Shown here one piece after another: positions 36,179 through 44,622 of a stretch of DNA of 64,000 nt. Origin of the DNA: Microcystis wesenbergii NRERC-220. GTDB taxonomy: Bacteria; Cyanobacteriota; Cyanobacteriia; Cyanobacteriales; Microcystaceae. The DNA is taken from contig NZ_JAVSJA010000001.1 in the NCBI RefSeq assembly GCF_032027425.1, positions 3,608,001 to 3,672,000 on the forward strand, given 5' to 3'. Position 1 is the first letter of the stretch. Each line of letters opens with the position of its first letter. Under the pieces are notes generated by a model. That model made no database searches. It had not been told where the DNA came from and was given only the letters and a program-made list of their open reading frames with translations. The translations under genes were made by a program, and so were the position numbers.

Positions 36179-36848
36179 ATGAAAACCTTATCTAGGTCTT
36201 TGGTGTTGGCGGGCATTAGTAGTTCGCTTGTACTGATGGGGGGGGGTAAACCCTGTCCGCGCGGCGGTTCTGATCGGGAATCTCCCGCCAACGGATGATA
36301 ATTCGTCCACTCCGATTACCACCAATGAGATAAAAGCGCTCGCCTTTACCCTACCCGCGGGTAACAATTACAGCCTCGACAACGTGATCCTGCGACTCGA
36401 GAACTACGGGAGTGGAGATGTTCCTCTCGTCCAGATCCGCAATGATGTCGGGGGTAGCGATCCGGGCAGTACCGTCCTCGCCAGTTTCACCAATCCCACC
36501 CCTCAAGGAGTGGGAGTCTTTAACTACACCTTCACTCCCACTGGCCCCCTCACGTTTACCGCCGGTACTAAATACTGGTTATACGTTACCGTTACCAGTG
36601 GAAGTTTCGACTGGCGCGGCTCTAGTCCTAACAAAACCCCGACGGGCATCGCCACGCCATCGGGAGCCCAGGTTAGTAATAACAGTGGAGGGAGTTTCAA
36701 TAACAGTACCACTTTAAACAGTTTCCAGATCAACGCGACCGAGATAACCGGTCCGGTGGCCAGCACTCCCGAACCCAGTGCGATCGCCGCGTTGTCCCTG
36801 TTCGGATTGGGTTTACTGGGGGTTAAAGGTCGTCGGAACGAGGGATAA
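36179..36848 (+). pseudogene. PEP-CTERM protein gene with a frameshift in a 9-G tract (possibly phase variable)
   Basis: From ATG 36179 the frame encodes a signal peptide (MKTLSRSLVLAGISSSLVLM) and then nine G (36238-36246), after which it stops at codon 40. Removing one G gives GGVNPVRAAVLIGNL, a normal signal cleavage region, and continues without a stop for 222 residues to 36848. The body has the Asn/Thr/Gly-rich beta style of extracellular proteins, and the end is TPEPSAIAALSLFGLGLLGV followed by KGRRNEG, a PEP-CTERM signal. Either the tract is slippery and switches the gene on and off, or it is a sequencing error or recent mutation. Confidence 0.8.
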
Positions 36849-36853
36849 GTTGC

Positions 36854-36925
36854 CGGTGGTTGGGTTTCACTCTGTTCAACCCAACCACCGAGGATCTATG
36901 TCGGGTTCCGTTCCCTCAACCCGAC
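36854..36925. repeat. Two consecutive palindromes after the PEP-CTERM gene
   Basis: First: CGGTGGTTGGGTT (36854-36866) and its complement at 36878-36890, 11-nt loop. Second: GTCGGGTT (36900-36907) and AACCCGAC (36918-36925), 10-nt loop. No T-tract follows, so they are repeats more than terminators. The remaining gap to 37335 has no recognised feature. Confidence 0.8.
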
Positions 36926-37334
36926 CTACGAATTTACTATACTAATTTTTCCGTGATATTTGTCAGGATAATTTCTAGGGAATCGGTGACGGGGGATTGA
37001 CTCATGAATTTCGGGGAATATTCGATCGCCTAGTAATATTGTACGCTAATGATCAGCAATGGCAGAGATGCTTGATTTTTCGCACCGCCACCCCCCAAGG
37101 GTTTGGGATAGGGGTGTAAGATGCCCGCTACGAATACAGAAAAATGGTATTAAATACTTCCTTTCCCTGGGTGAAATCACACAAGTTTTTATATAAAGGT
37201 TGTATCATAGTCAGAGTCAATGACATTGTTGCGATTGCTTTCCGCTTCTAATCTAGACTGTATTGGGATTGGTCAAAGCTAATTGCAATAGTGATCTTTT
37301 ACAGTCAATGGTTTTTTAAGTCCTTTAGTACACT

Positions 37335-38111
37335 ATGTCTATCCTCAATCAAGAAAATCTTAAGCTGGCAACCCTCACCCTGTTCCAAGAATACCAAAAA
37401 ACAGGGGATAATAAGTTACGGGATCGGATTATGGAGTTAAATTTAGGATTAGTCAGAAAGGAAGCTCATCATTGGGTCAATCAATGCCATGAAAATTACG
37501 AAGATTTAGTGCAGGTTGGCTGTATGGGATTAATTCGGGCGATTAAGCGTTTTGACAGCAGCAAAGGTAATGCCTTTAGTTCTTTCGCTATTCCCTATAT
37601 TCGCGGCGAAATTCAACACTATCTGCGGGATAAAGGTTACACAGTTCGTATTCCTCGCCGTTGGTTAGATTTAGGCAGACAAGCGACAAATGTGCGTCGG
37701 CATTTCCAAACTGTTCACAATCGTCAACCCAACGATACGGAAATCTCCCGCGCTTTAAATATTTCCCTCGCAGAATGGCAAGAGGTAAAACTGGCTTTCC
37801 AAAACCGTGAACCTCTTAGTCTCGATGTGACGGTTAATAACGATGAAGATAATAATACCTGCTTAAAAGACCTCATTCCCGATCCCCATTATCGCAGCTT
37901 TCAACTATGTCAAGAGGATCGCATTCGTTTACAACAGGCACTCGCTCAATTAGAAGACAAAACCCGTCATATTCTCGAATTTGTCTTCCTTAAAGATCTT
38001 ACTCAACGGGAAACCGCCGAACAATTAGGCATTAGTGTCGTTACCGTCTCCCGTCGGGTGAAAAAAGGTTTAGAAATTCTCAAGGAAACCATGACTCAAG
38101 AAGTATTTTAA
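37335..38111 (+). CDS. sigF: RNA polymerase sigma factor SigF (group 3)
   Basis: A 258-residue sigma-70 family member of the SigF/SigB general type; in cyanobacteria SigF supports pilus, motility and salt-response genes. Region 2 includes NLGLVRKEAHHWV, YEDLVQVGCMGLIRAIKRFD and GNAFSSFAIPYIRGEIQHYLRD; region 3 has QPNDTEISRALNIS; region 4 is LEFVFLKDLTQRETAEQLGISVVTVSRRVKKG. Region 1 is absent, as in group 3 factors. No anti-sigma gene is adjacent, although an RsbW-like kinase is at 22779. Confidence 0.9.
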   Translation: MSILNQENLKLATLTLFQEYQKTGDNKLRDRIMELNLGLVRKEAHHWVNQCHENYEDLVQVGCMGLIRAIKRFDSSKGNAFSSFAIPYIRGEIQHYLRDKGYTVRIPRRWLDLGRQATNVRRHFQTVHNRQPNDTEISRALNISLAEWQEVKLAFQNREPLSLDVTVNNDEDNNTCLKDLIPDPHYRSFQLCQEDRIRLQQALAQLEDKTRHILEFVFLKDLTQRETAEQLGISVVTVSRRVKKGLEILKETMTQEVF

Positions 38112-38239
38112 GAAAATTATCGGTTCTCAACCCTTAAAATCTCCAAAAATCAGAAAAATGATCAAAACACACCTCAAAAACTTAATTTTTTGCATCTATA
38201 TCTTAAAAACAACATTATTAGGAGTGGTATGATCCCAGC

Positions 38240-39400
38240 TTATCTTTGCCCAAATAGCAAGTAATTTAAAACCCCAGCTAAATATTCATACTGCTCGATC
38301 GAATTATAGTAGTGAGCAGAAATTCTCACAATCAATGATGCTTCTCCCCAAGCAATTATCGGCACTTCAATCTGATATTTTTCCCAGAGTTGCCTAGATA
38401 AATCTTCAGCTGCCCAAGAATAATGAGGAATTAGAATCGAAGACATCGATCCGATCATTGATTCTGGACAGGGATAATTGACCTGCAAGGCATGACAAAG
38501 CAAATTTCTGGCTTTTAAAACCAAATTACGATTCCTCGCCATCAGACCCAGTAAACCATGAATAGAGAGAGAATTTAAAAACTCGATCGCTTTTGGCACT
38601 GATAAATAAGCGGTGGGATCATCGGTTCCCATCCAAGCAAATTCTAACTGAAAACGGGAGCGATCTTGTCGAGGGGAATTCGCTCCATGGCTAATAGTTA
38701 AAGGTCGAATTATTGCCTGTTTATCCCTGCGCACATAGAGAAAAGCAGCCCCCTTGGCACTACATAACCACTTATGACAATTAGCAGTATAATAGGTGGG
38801 ATTAATTGCCCCGATATTAAGGGGTAAAAAACCTAAAGCATGAGCGCCATCGATGAGAGTATCAATACCCTGATTATTTAATTCTTGCACAATTTCTGCG
38901 ATTGGCCAAATTAAGGCCGTGGGACTGGTGACATGATCTAAAACTACTAATTTTGTCCGGGGAGAAACTGATGCTAAAATTGCTTGACTAATTTCTAAAG
39001 GAGACTGCACAGGAAAGGGAATTTTAGCGATAATTACCTTTAAACCCCATCTTTTAGCTATATGTTTAACTGCATTAGCACAAGCATTATAGGTTTGATC
39101 GGTGATCAGAATTTCCTCATTTTCCTGAAAAGTTAAGGAATTTAACACCGCATTCACTGCTGTGGTTGCATTGGGAACAAAGACTAAATCATCGCTATTT
39201 ACACTGACTAAATCCGCTAATTTTTGCCTAGCAATATCTAATAAACCCTCTAATTCTCTCCCCAAAAATGCTAAAGGTTGCCTTTCCATTCGTTCCCGCA
39301 ATTGTTGCTGATAATCCAAGACTATTCTAGGGGTTGCACCATAGGAACCATGGTTGAGAAAATAAATATTATCGGGAATTAACCAAGAATTTTTAGACAT
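38240..39400 (-). CDS. Class V aminotransferase (isopenicillin-N epimerase-like)
   Basis: A 386-residue PLP enzyme of fold type I. It opens with NIYFLNHGSYGATPRIVLDY, typical of the isopenicillin-N epimerase/cysteine-desulfurase-like branch. LVFVPNATTAVNAVLNS is the phosphate-binding region, LIDGAHALG holds the Asp that contacts the PLP ring nitrogen, and TANCHKWLCSAKGAAFLYV carries the Schiff-base Lys. The substrate is not predictable. It stands alone, with no neighbouring biosynthetic genes. Confidence 0.87.
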   Translation of the reverse strand: MSKNSWLIPDNIYFLNHGSYGATPRIVLDYQQQLRERMERQPLAFLGRELEGLLDIARQKLADLVSVNSDDLVFVPNATTAVNAVLNSLTFQENEEILITDQTYNACANAVKHIAKRWGLKVIIAKIPFPVQSPLEISQAILASVSPRTKLVVLDHVTSPTALIWPIAEIVQELNNQGIDTLIDGAHALGFLPLNIGAINPTYYTANCHKWLCSAKGAAFLYVRRDKQAIIRPLTISHGANSPRQDRSRFQLEFAWMGTDDPTAYLSVPKAIEFLNSLSIHGLLGLMARNRNLVLKARNLLCHALQVNYPCPESMIGSMSSILIPHYSWAAEDLSRQLWEKYQIEVPIIAWGEASLIVRISAHYYNSIEQYEYLAGVLNYLLFGQR

Positions 39401-39510
39401 ATTGAATTAATTTGATTTTATTCAAAACTAGAAAAAATAGCTGAAAAATTGCCTATTGTATTCAGAGACTGAATAGCTAGTATATTTATGATATAACCAC
39501 CCATTTTAGA

Positions 39511-39624
39511 TTAATCTCCGATGGGTTGAAAACGTTCGTATTCATCTTCGGGAGATTGATATTTTCCCGTTTTCACTTTCTGTTGGATTAGATGCTCTTG
39601 TTGTGGGGTAAGATGTACGTTCAT
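39511..39624 (-). pseudogene. N-terminal fragment of a ParD-like antitoxin
   Basis: Thirty-seven codons: MNVHLTPQQEHLIQQKVKTG then KYQSPEDEYERFQPIGD. LTPxQExLIQxKVxxGKYxS is the ribbon-helix-helix start of ParD-type antitoxins, but the usual helical C-terminus and any ParE toxin are missing. It is the only recognisable content of the 39401-39739 gap. It may be a remnant or a very short regulator. Confidence 0.5.
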
Positions 39625-39739
39625 AGGTATTATGACCATCTACTGAGAAAATCAACTTTATCTTAATTTTAAGCTAAATATCGACAAAAAAAGCTCTCCA
39701 GGAAAAAGGAGAGGGGAGAGAACGAGTTAGAAAAAATTA

Positions 39740-40873
39740 TTAATGTAACCATCCTTTCAGACGACGCGCGACTTGAGGACGACGTAATTTTCGCATCGCT
39801 TTAGTTTGAATTTGACGTACTCGTTCGCGAGATAAATTGAACATTCCCCCCACTTCCTCTAGGGTATAGGGTTGACTGGTAGCTAAACCATAACGGAGAG
39901 AGATAACATCTTTTTCCCGTTCGGTGAGAACATCACTTAAAACTGCGAAAATTTCCTGACGCATCATCATCTCATTCATTTTATCTTCGGGAAGTTGTAG
40001 ATCATCATCTTCCAACAGATCCACTAATTCCGTATCTTCTCCCTTCCCTACACGATGATTTAAAGAGAGAGATTGACGACGCAATTGTAATAATTGCCGC
40101 AATTGTTCGGGAGTCATTTCCAACGCTTCCGCGAGTTCCCGTTCATTGGGATTGCGTTGTAAATCTTGCTTGAGAATGCGCTGCGCTTTTTTGAGTTTAT
40201 TGAGTTTTTCGACAATGTGAATCGGTAAACGAATTGTACGCGCATCGTTAGCAATGGTGCGGGTGATTGCTTGTCGAATCCACCAATAAGCATAGGTAGA
40301 GAATTTATAACCTTTATTGGGATCGAATTTTTCAGCCGCACGGTTGAGTCCGATCGCACCTTCTTGAATTAAATCTAGGAAAGGAACCCCGCGATTTAAA
40401 TAGCGTTTAGCGATGGAAACCACCAAGCGCAAATTAGAACGAATCATCTTCCGTTTAGCTGTTCTTCCCCGATAAAGACGGTTTTCCAGTTGACGTTCAT
40501 TATCTAATTGTAAAGCGATCGCCCATTCCGGTTTCGTCGGGGGACGATGTAAATTTTCTTGCAGTTTTTGGCGCACTTCTTCCGCTTCCATGAGAAACTT
40601 AACCGAGTGGGCTAATTCAATTTCTTCTTCCGCACTAAGTAGGGGATAACGGGCCATTTCTTTAAAAAATGCGCCAACAGTGTCTTCATTGCTGCCTTTA
40701 TCGTATCCTGTTCCACTACCTGCAGCAGTGGTTTTTAGGGGTTCTGGTAAAGGTTCAGTCAGATCTTCGTCAGTTCTTTCCCCAAAATCCACGCTGTCCA
40801 GTTCTAAAGGATTTGTCTCCAGGGCAATGATTTGATTAAAATTATCATCGGCGGCTAGTTTAGAGATTTTCAT
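39740..40873 (-). CDS. RNA polymerase sigma factor, RpoD/SigA family, group 2
   Basis: A 377-residue primary-like sigma factor. An acidic N-terminus (residues 1-60) precedes region 1.2 (DTVGAFFKEMARYPLLSAEEE), region 2 (NLRLVVSIAKRYLNRGVPFLDLIQEG and YKFSTYAYWWIRQAITRTIA), region 3 (RLPIHIVEKLNKLKKAQR) and region 4 (VISLRYGLATSQPYTLEEVGGMFNLSRERVRQIQTKAMRKLR). The shorter region 1 suggests a group 2 factor rather than SigA. The C-terminus RPQVARRLKGWLH differs from the usual HPxRN ending of SigB or SigD; SigC is possible, but I am not certain. Confidence 0.85.
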   Translation of the reverse strand: MKISKLAADDNFNQIIALETNPLELDSVDFGERTDEDLTEPLPEPLKTTAAGSGTGYDKGSNEDTVGAFFKEMARYPLLSAEEEIELAHSVKFLMEAEEVRQKLQENLHRPPTKPEWAIALQLDNERQLENRLYRGRTAKRKMIRSNLRLVVSIAKRYLNRGVPFLDLIQEGAIGLNRAAEKFDPNKGYKFSTYAYWWIRQAITRTIANDARTIRLPIHIVEKLNKLKKAQRILKQDLQRNPNERELAEALEMTPEQLRQLLQLRRQSLSLNHRVGKGEDTELVDLLEDDDLQLPEDKMNEMMMRQEIFAVLSDVLTEREKDVISLRYGLATSQPYTLEEVGGMFNLSRERVRQIQTKAMRKLRRPQVARRLKGWLH

Positions 40874-41477
40874 AAGCAGTTATTGTGGTTATGGATGGAG
40901 TGGGATTATAATAGCGGGGAAAAACTCAGTTTCTCCCAATGGGATGATTGTTACATTGAATTTTCGGGGAGCAGATTTTTTAAACGTTTTCTTAATTAAT
41001 GGCGGCCATTTCTGGGATATAATTACGCACTTCTGTGTCGATGGTTACAAATCGCCGCACCAGATAATCAGATTTTCTGGTAAATGGGAGGAGCTTTCAG
41101 TGTTTCTACTCATACACTCTAACTAAGGTTTTTGGTATTTGACTAGGTAAAGATCACCCTTCTTAACAATCAAGATAGCCATCAGCTTTTTATTACTATT
41201 CTTAGCTTTTTCTATTGAGAACCATTCTCACCTTTTGACTAACTATACTGGGATTTAATAGCTAATAGTCAATAATTATCATTAACTTTATCAATGCTTA
41301 AGGGTGGATAAAAATTCTTTTGGGAAGACTTCACGGGCTAAAAATCAAAATTTGTGGGCAAAAAAGCAATATTTAAAGTGTTTTTAGAGAAAATTAGCTA
41401 GTTTTATTCCCCTCAAGCTTTAAACTATAATTTAAATACCCCATTCTCCCCCCGCAACGCACACGCAGTGATCTCCC
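40874..41477. other. AT-rich intergenic region
   Basis: Between the sigma factor start and the repeat arrays before priA. An AT-rich stretch with only short, unconvincing open frames; it presumably holds the sigma-gene promoter near 40880-41000. Nothing else is recognised. Confidence 0.4.
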
Positions 41478-41543
41478 CACTTCCCACTTCCCACTTCCCA
41501 CTTCCCACTTCCCACTTCCCACTTCCCACTTCCCACTTCCCAC
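41478..41543. repeat. Heptanucleotide tandem array (CACTTCC)n
   Basis: About nine copies, joined directly to the CTGATAA array at 41543 through the shared bases CACT. Confidence 0.9.
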
Positions 41544-41612
41544 TGATAACTGATAACTGATAACTGATAACTGATAACTGATAACTGATAACTGATAACT
41601 GATAACTGATAA
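41543..41612. repeat. Heptanucleotide tandem array (CTGATAA)n abutting priA
   Basis: Ten copies that end 2 nt before the priA start codon, so no Shine-Dalgarno sequence is visible and the leader consists of repeat. Confidence 0.92.
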
Positions 41613-41614
41613 CC

Positions 41615-44104
41615 ATGCTCGATCGCCATGCTACTCTAACTGTAGCGGAACCTCGCACACCTTACCAATTAACCACAACTAGACAACCGTGGTTAGAGGT
41701 TTTGGTTGATCGCCCTTATCCTAGAGATAGTCAAGAGGATCAGCAAATATTAACCTATAGTGTCCCCCCAGATTTAACGGTAGAAATCGGCGATATTTTA
41801 AGCGTTCCCTTTGGTTCTCAGGTAATTGGGGGAATTGCTCTTAGATTTCTCGAAAATTTGCCCGCAGGACTAGAAGAAAATCAAATTCGTCCCGTGGAAG
41901 ATGTGATTACTAAGGGCTTTTTCCCCGATAATTATTGGCAGTTATTGACGAAAATCGCCCAATACTACGCAACAGATTTAATCACCGTTGTTCGCGTCGC
42001 TTTACCTACGGGTTTACTGCGAAGTTCCCAACGTCGCATCAGATTAAAACCAGAAGCGATTCCCCCCGGTGCAGAAGTTTTTTGTACTCCCCTCTCCCGT
42101 CAGATTTTATCCCTGCTCAAAAATCAAAAAGAAGGCGATTATTCGGCGAAATACCTGCAAGAAAAGGTAAAAAATGCCAATTACGGTATCCGAGACTTAG
42201 TTAAGCGCGGTTGGGTAGAAAGTTATCTAGAAGCGCCCAAAAGTCCCAATATTAAACAAAAAAAAGCCATTACCCTACTGATAACCGACTTTCCTACGGA
42301 TTTAACCGAAAATCAGCGCAAAATTGTCGAAATTTTACGCCACCAGGGGGGAGAAATGTGGCTGCCAGAATTGGCACAACTTGCGGGGACAAAACATTTT
42401 AAACCGCTCATTGACAAGGGTTATGTAGTTGTTCAGGATCGGGAATTTCTGCGCTTATCCTCGGCGATTATGAGCAGGGATCAACCAAAAACACTCACTT
42501 CTAGTCAAAAACAGGCTTTAGAAGCCATTCAAACCCTAAAAGGTGGTGAAAGCGTCCTCTTACACGGAGTGACGGGATCGGGTAAAACAGAAGTCTATCT
42601 ACAGGCGATCGCACCTGTCCTGGCAGCGGGTAAATCTGCCTTGGTTTTAGTCCCCGAAATTGGATTAACACCGCAACTAACCGATCGCTTTGTGGCCCGT
42701 TTTGGCGATCGAGTCTATGTTTATCATAGCGCCCTCTCGGAAGGAGAAAGATACGATACCTGGCGACAGATGTTGACAGGAACCCCGCAAGTTATTATCG
42801 GGACGAGATCGGCGATTTTTGCCCCTTTACCCCATCTAGGCATGATTATCCTCGATGAAGAACACGATAGCAGCTTTAAACAAAGTCAGTTACTCCCCAC
42901 CTATCACGCGCGTACCGTGGCTAAATGGCGCGCTCAATTAAACCATTGTCCCGTAATTTTAGGCTCGGCCACGCCATCCCTAGAAACATGGCTAGAATCC
43001 CAAGTTAATCCCCGTCTTTACCTATCTTTGCCCGATCGCATCCAAAATCGCCCCTTACCCCGGGTAGAAATCGTCGATATGCGACGGGAATTGCAACGAG
43101 GCAATCGTTCCCTGTTTAGTCAATCCCTGCGTTCAGCACTGGAAACCCTGCGCGACAAGGGAGAACAGGCAATTTTATTTGTCAGTCGTCGGGGACATAG
43201 TACTTTTGTATCTTGCCGAAGTTGCGGTTATGTGCTGGAGTGTCCCCACTGTGATGTCTCTCTCTCCTACCACCACACCGAACTGGGAGCGCAAGAATTA
43301 CTCCGCTGTCACTACTGCAACTATGGTCGCATTCATCCGAAACAATGTCCTGAATGTGGTTCTCCCTATCTAAAATTTTTCGGTACTGGCACTCAGCGAG
43401 TCACCCAAGAATTAAGCAAAGAATTTCCTGATTTGCGCTGCTTGCGTTTTGATAGTGATACCACCCGCAACAAAAATGCTCCCCGGGAACTATTAAAACT
43501 ATTTACTGATGGTGAATTCGATGTCTTAGTGGGAACCCAAATGCTCACCAAAGGATTAGATATTGATCGAGTTACTTTAGTAGGAGTAATGGCAGCCGAT
43601 GGTTTACTTTATCACTCCGATTATCGCGCCTCCGAACGCGCTTTTCAAACCCTCACTCAAGTAGCAGGGAGAGCAGGAAGGGGAGAAAGAGAAGGAAAGG
43701 TAATTATCCAAACCTATACCCCCGAACATCCCGTGATTAGAGCAGTGCAAACCCAAGATTATGAGGGTTTTGTCGAGACGGAATTAATGCACAGAGAGAG
43801 TTTAAATTATCCTCCCTACGGCAGTTTAGTCTTAATTCGCTTTAGTGGTTTAGATGGGGAAGCAGTGCAGAAAAGTGCCGAAAATGTCGCAGAGGAATGT
43901 GTTAATAATTTCGGTTCCGATTGGGATATTTTGGGACCGGCACCCGCAACAATTATGCGCGTGGCTAACCGTTATCGCTGGCAAATTCTGTTAAAATTAT
44001 CGGGAGACAAGGCTGATATCGGTCGTCTTTTTCTTCCTCTGAAAAGCTTAGTTTTACCAAGGGTAAGTATGGCGATCGATGTGGACCCCTTAACGATAGA
44101 ATAA
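41615..44104 (+). CDS. priA: Primosomal protein N' (replication restart helicase PriA)
   Basis: A 829-residue helicase that reloads the replisome at stalled forks. An N-terminal 3'-DNA-end-binding region (residues 28-120) is followed by the helicase core with Walker A LLHGVTGSGKTEVYL, the DEEH box IILDEEHDSSFKQ, and the eight-cysteine zinc region (SCRSCGYVLECPHCD ... CHYCNYG ... CPECGSPYL). The C-terminal helicase lobe includes GTQMLTKGLDID and QVAGRAGRGEREG. ATG 41615 is the only upstream start; it follows a repeat array directly, so initiation may be unusual. Confidence 0.94.
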   Translation: MLDRHATLTVAEPRTPYQLTTTRQPWLEVLVDRPYPRDSQEDQQILTYSVPPDLTVEIGDILSVPFGSQVIGGIALRFLENLPAGLEENQIRPVEDVITKGFFPDNYWQLLTKIAQYYATDLITVVRVALPTGLLRSSQRRIRLKPEAIPPGAEVFCTPLSRQILSLLKNQKEGDYSAKYLQEKVKNANYGIRDLVKRGWVESYLEAPKSPNIKQKKAITLLITDFPTDLTENQRKIVEILRHQGGEMWLPELAQLAGTKHFKPLIDKGYVVVQDREFLRLSSAIMSRDQPKTLTSSQKQALEAIQTLKGGESVLLHGVTGSGKTEVYLQAIAPVLAAGKSALVLVPEIGLTPQLTDRFVARFGDRVYVYHSALSEGERYDTWRQMLTGTPQVIIGTRSAIFAPLPHLGMIILDEEHDSSFKQSQLLPTYHARTVAKWRAQLNHCPVILGSATPSLETWLESQVNPRLYLSLPDRIQNRPLPRVEIVDMRRELQRGNRSLFSQSLRSALETLRDKGEQAILFVSRRGHSTFVSCRSCGYVLECPHCDVSLSYHHTELGAQELLRCHYCNYGRIHPKQCPECGSPYLKFFGTGTQRVTQELSKEFPDLRCLRFDSDTTRNKNAPRELLKLFTDGEFDVLVGTQMLTKGLDIDRVTLVGVMAADGLLYHSDYRASERAFQTLTQVAGRAGRGEREGKVIIQTYTPEHPVIRAVQTQDYEGFVETELMHRESLNYPPYGSLVLIRFSGLDGEAVQKSAENVAEECVNNFGSDWDILGPAPATIMRVANRYRWQILLKLSGDKADIGRLFLPLKSLVLPRVSMAIDVDPLTIE

Positions 44105-44138
44105 TCAAGGGTAGTGATTTTATTGTAGTGGTGATAGC

Positions 44139-44340
44139 TCAAACCTTTGCTAAATCGAGCAAGAGTTGATCAATTAATTGTTTGGTATCGGGAGAGATAG
44201 TTTTTATTAGTGGGATTGCTCACAAACTGGCCCCCACATTCTTGACATTGACGTTTGGGTTTCCCATTATGAATAGAACCGTTCTTGATCCTATGGTGAG
44301 AACCACAACTAGGACAAGGAAATATATTTGAGTAAGCCTT
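44139..44340 (-). pseudogene. Relic of an IS1-type transposase N-terminus (InsA zinc finger)
   Basis: Reverse-strand sequence reads CPSCGSHHRIKNGSIHNGKP and then CQECGGQFVSNPTNK, the zinc-finger start of IS1 transposases, but a single-base insertion in an A5 run shifts it; the other frame continues TISPDTKQLIDQLLLDLAK. There is no intact start or catalytic domain. The rest of the 44105-44622 gap is AT-rich and unremarkable. Confidence 0.7.
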
Positions 44341-44622
44341 CCACGAGTCACAAAAAGATGTTTATCAGAAAAGTCATCATCAAGCTAGAGGTTTAAAGAC
44401 TGATTTGATCCAATTATTTTTATTAATAAATATTTTACACACTTTATACCAAATAAGCAAGAGGGCTACGCCACTACTACCAAATAATTACTGGGAGTTA
44501 TTACCGAATCCTGCGGGATAATTCGCTCAACATAAAAAACGAAAACCACATTAAAGTTTTAAGCGAAGTAGTATATCATTTTCCCTATCGTTTCTTTTTG
44601 CTAAAATCTCAATCCCGATAAT

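Noticed and set aside
36854-36925. Palindromes considered as a terminator of the PEP-CTERM gene
   Set aside because: There is no T-tract, and similar blocks occur elsewhere as dispersed repeats.
40944-41126. 60-codon ORF upstream of the sigma factor
   Set aside because: No motif, no ribosome site and AT-rich non-coding style.
41425-41658. Reverse ORFs made of repeated YQLSVIS units
   Set aside because: They are translations of the heptamer arrays: a 7-nt period read in triplets gives a 21-nt (7-residue) protein repeat with no biological support.
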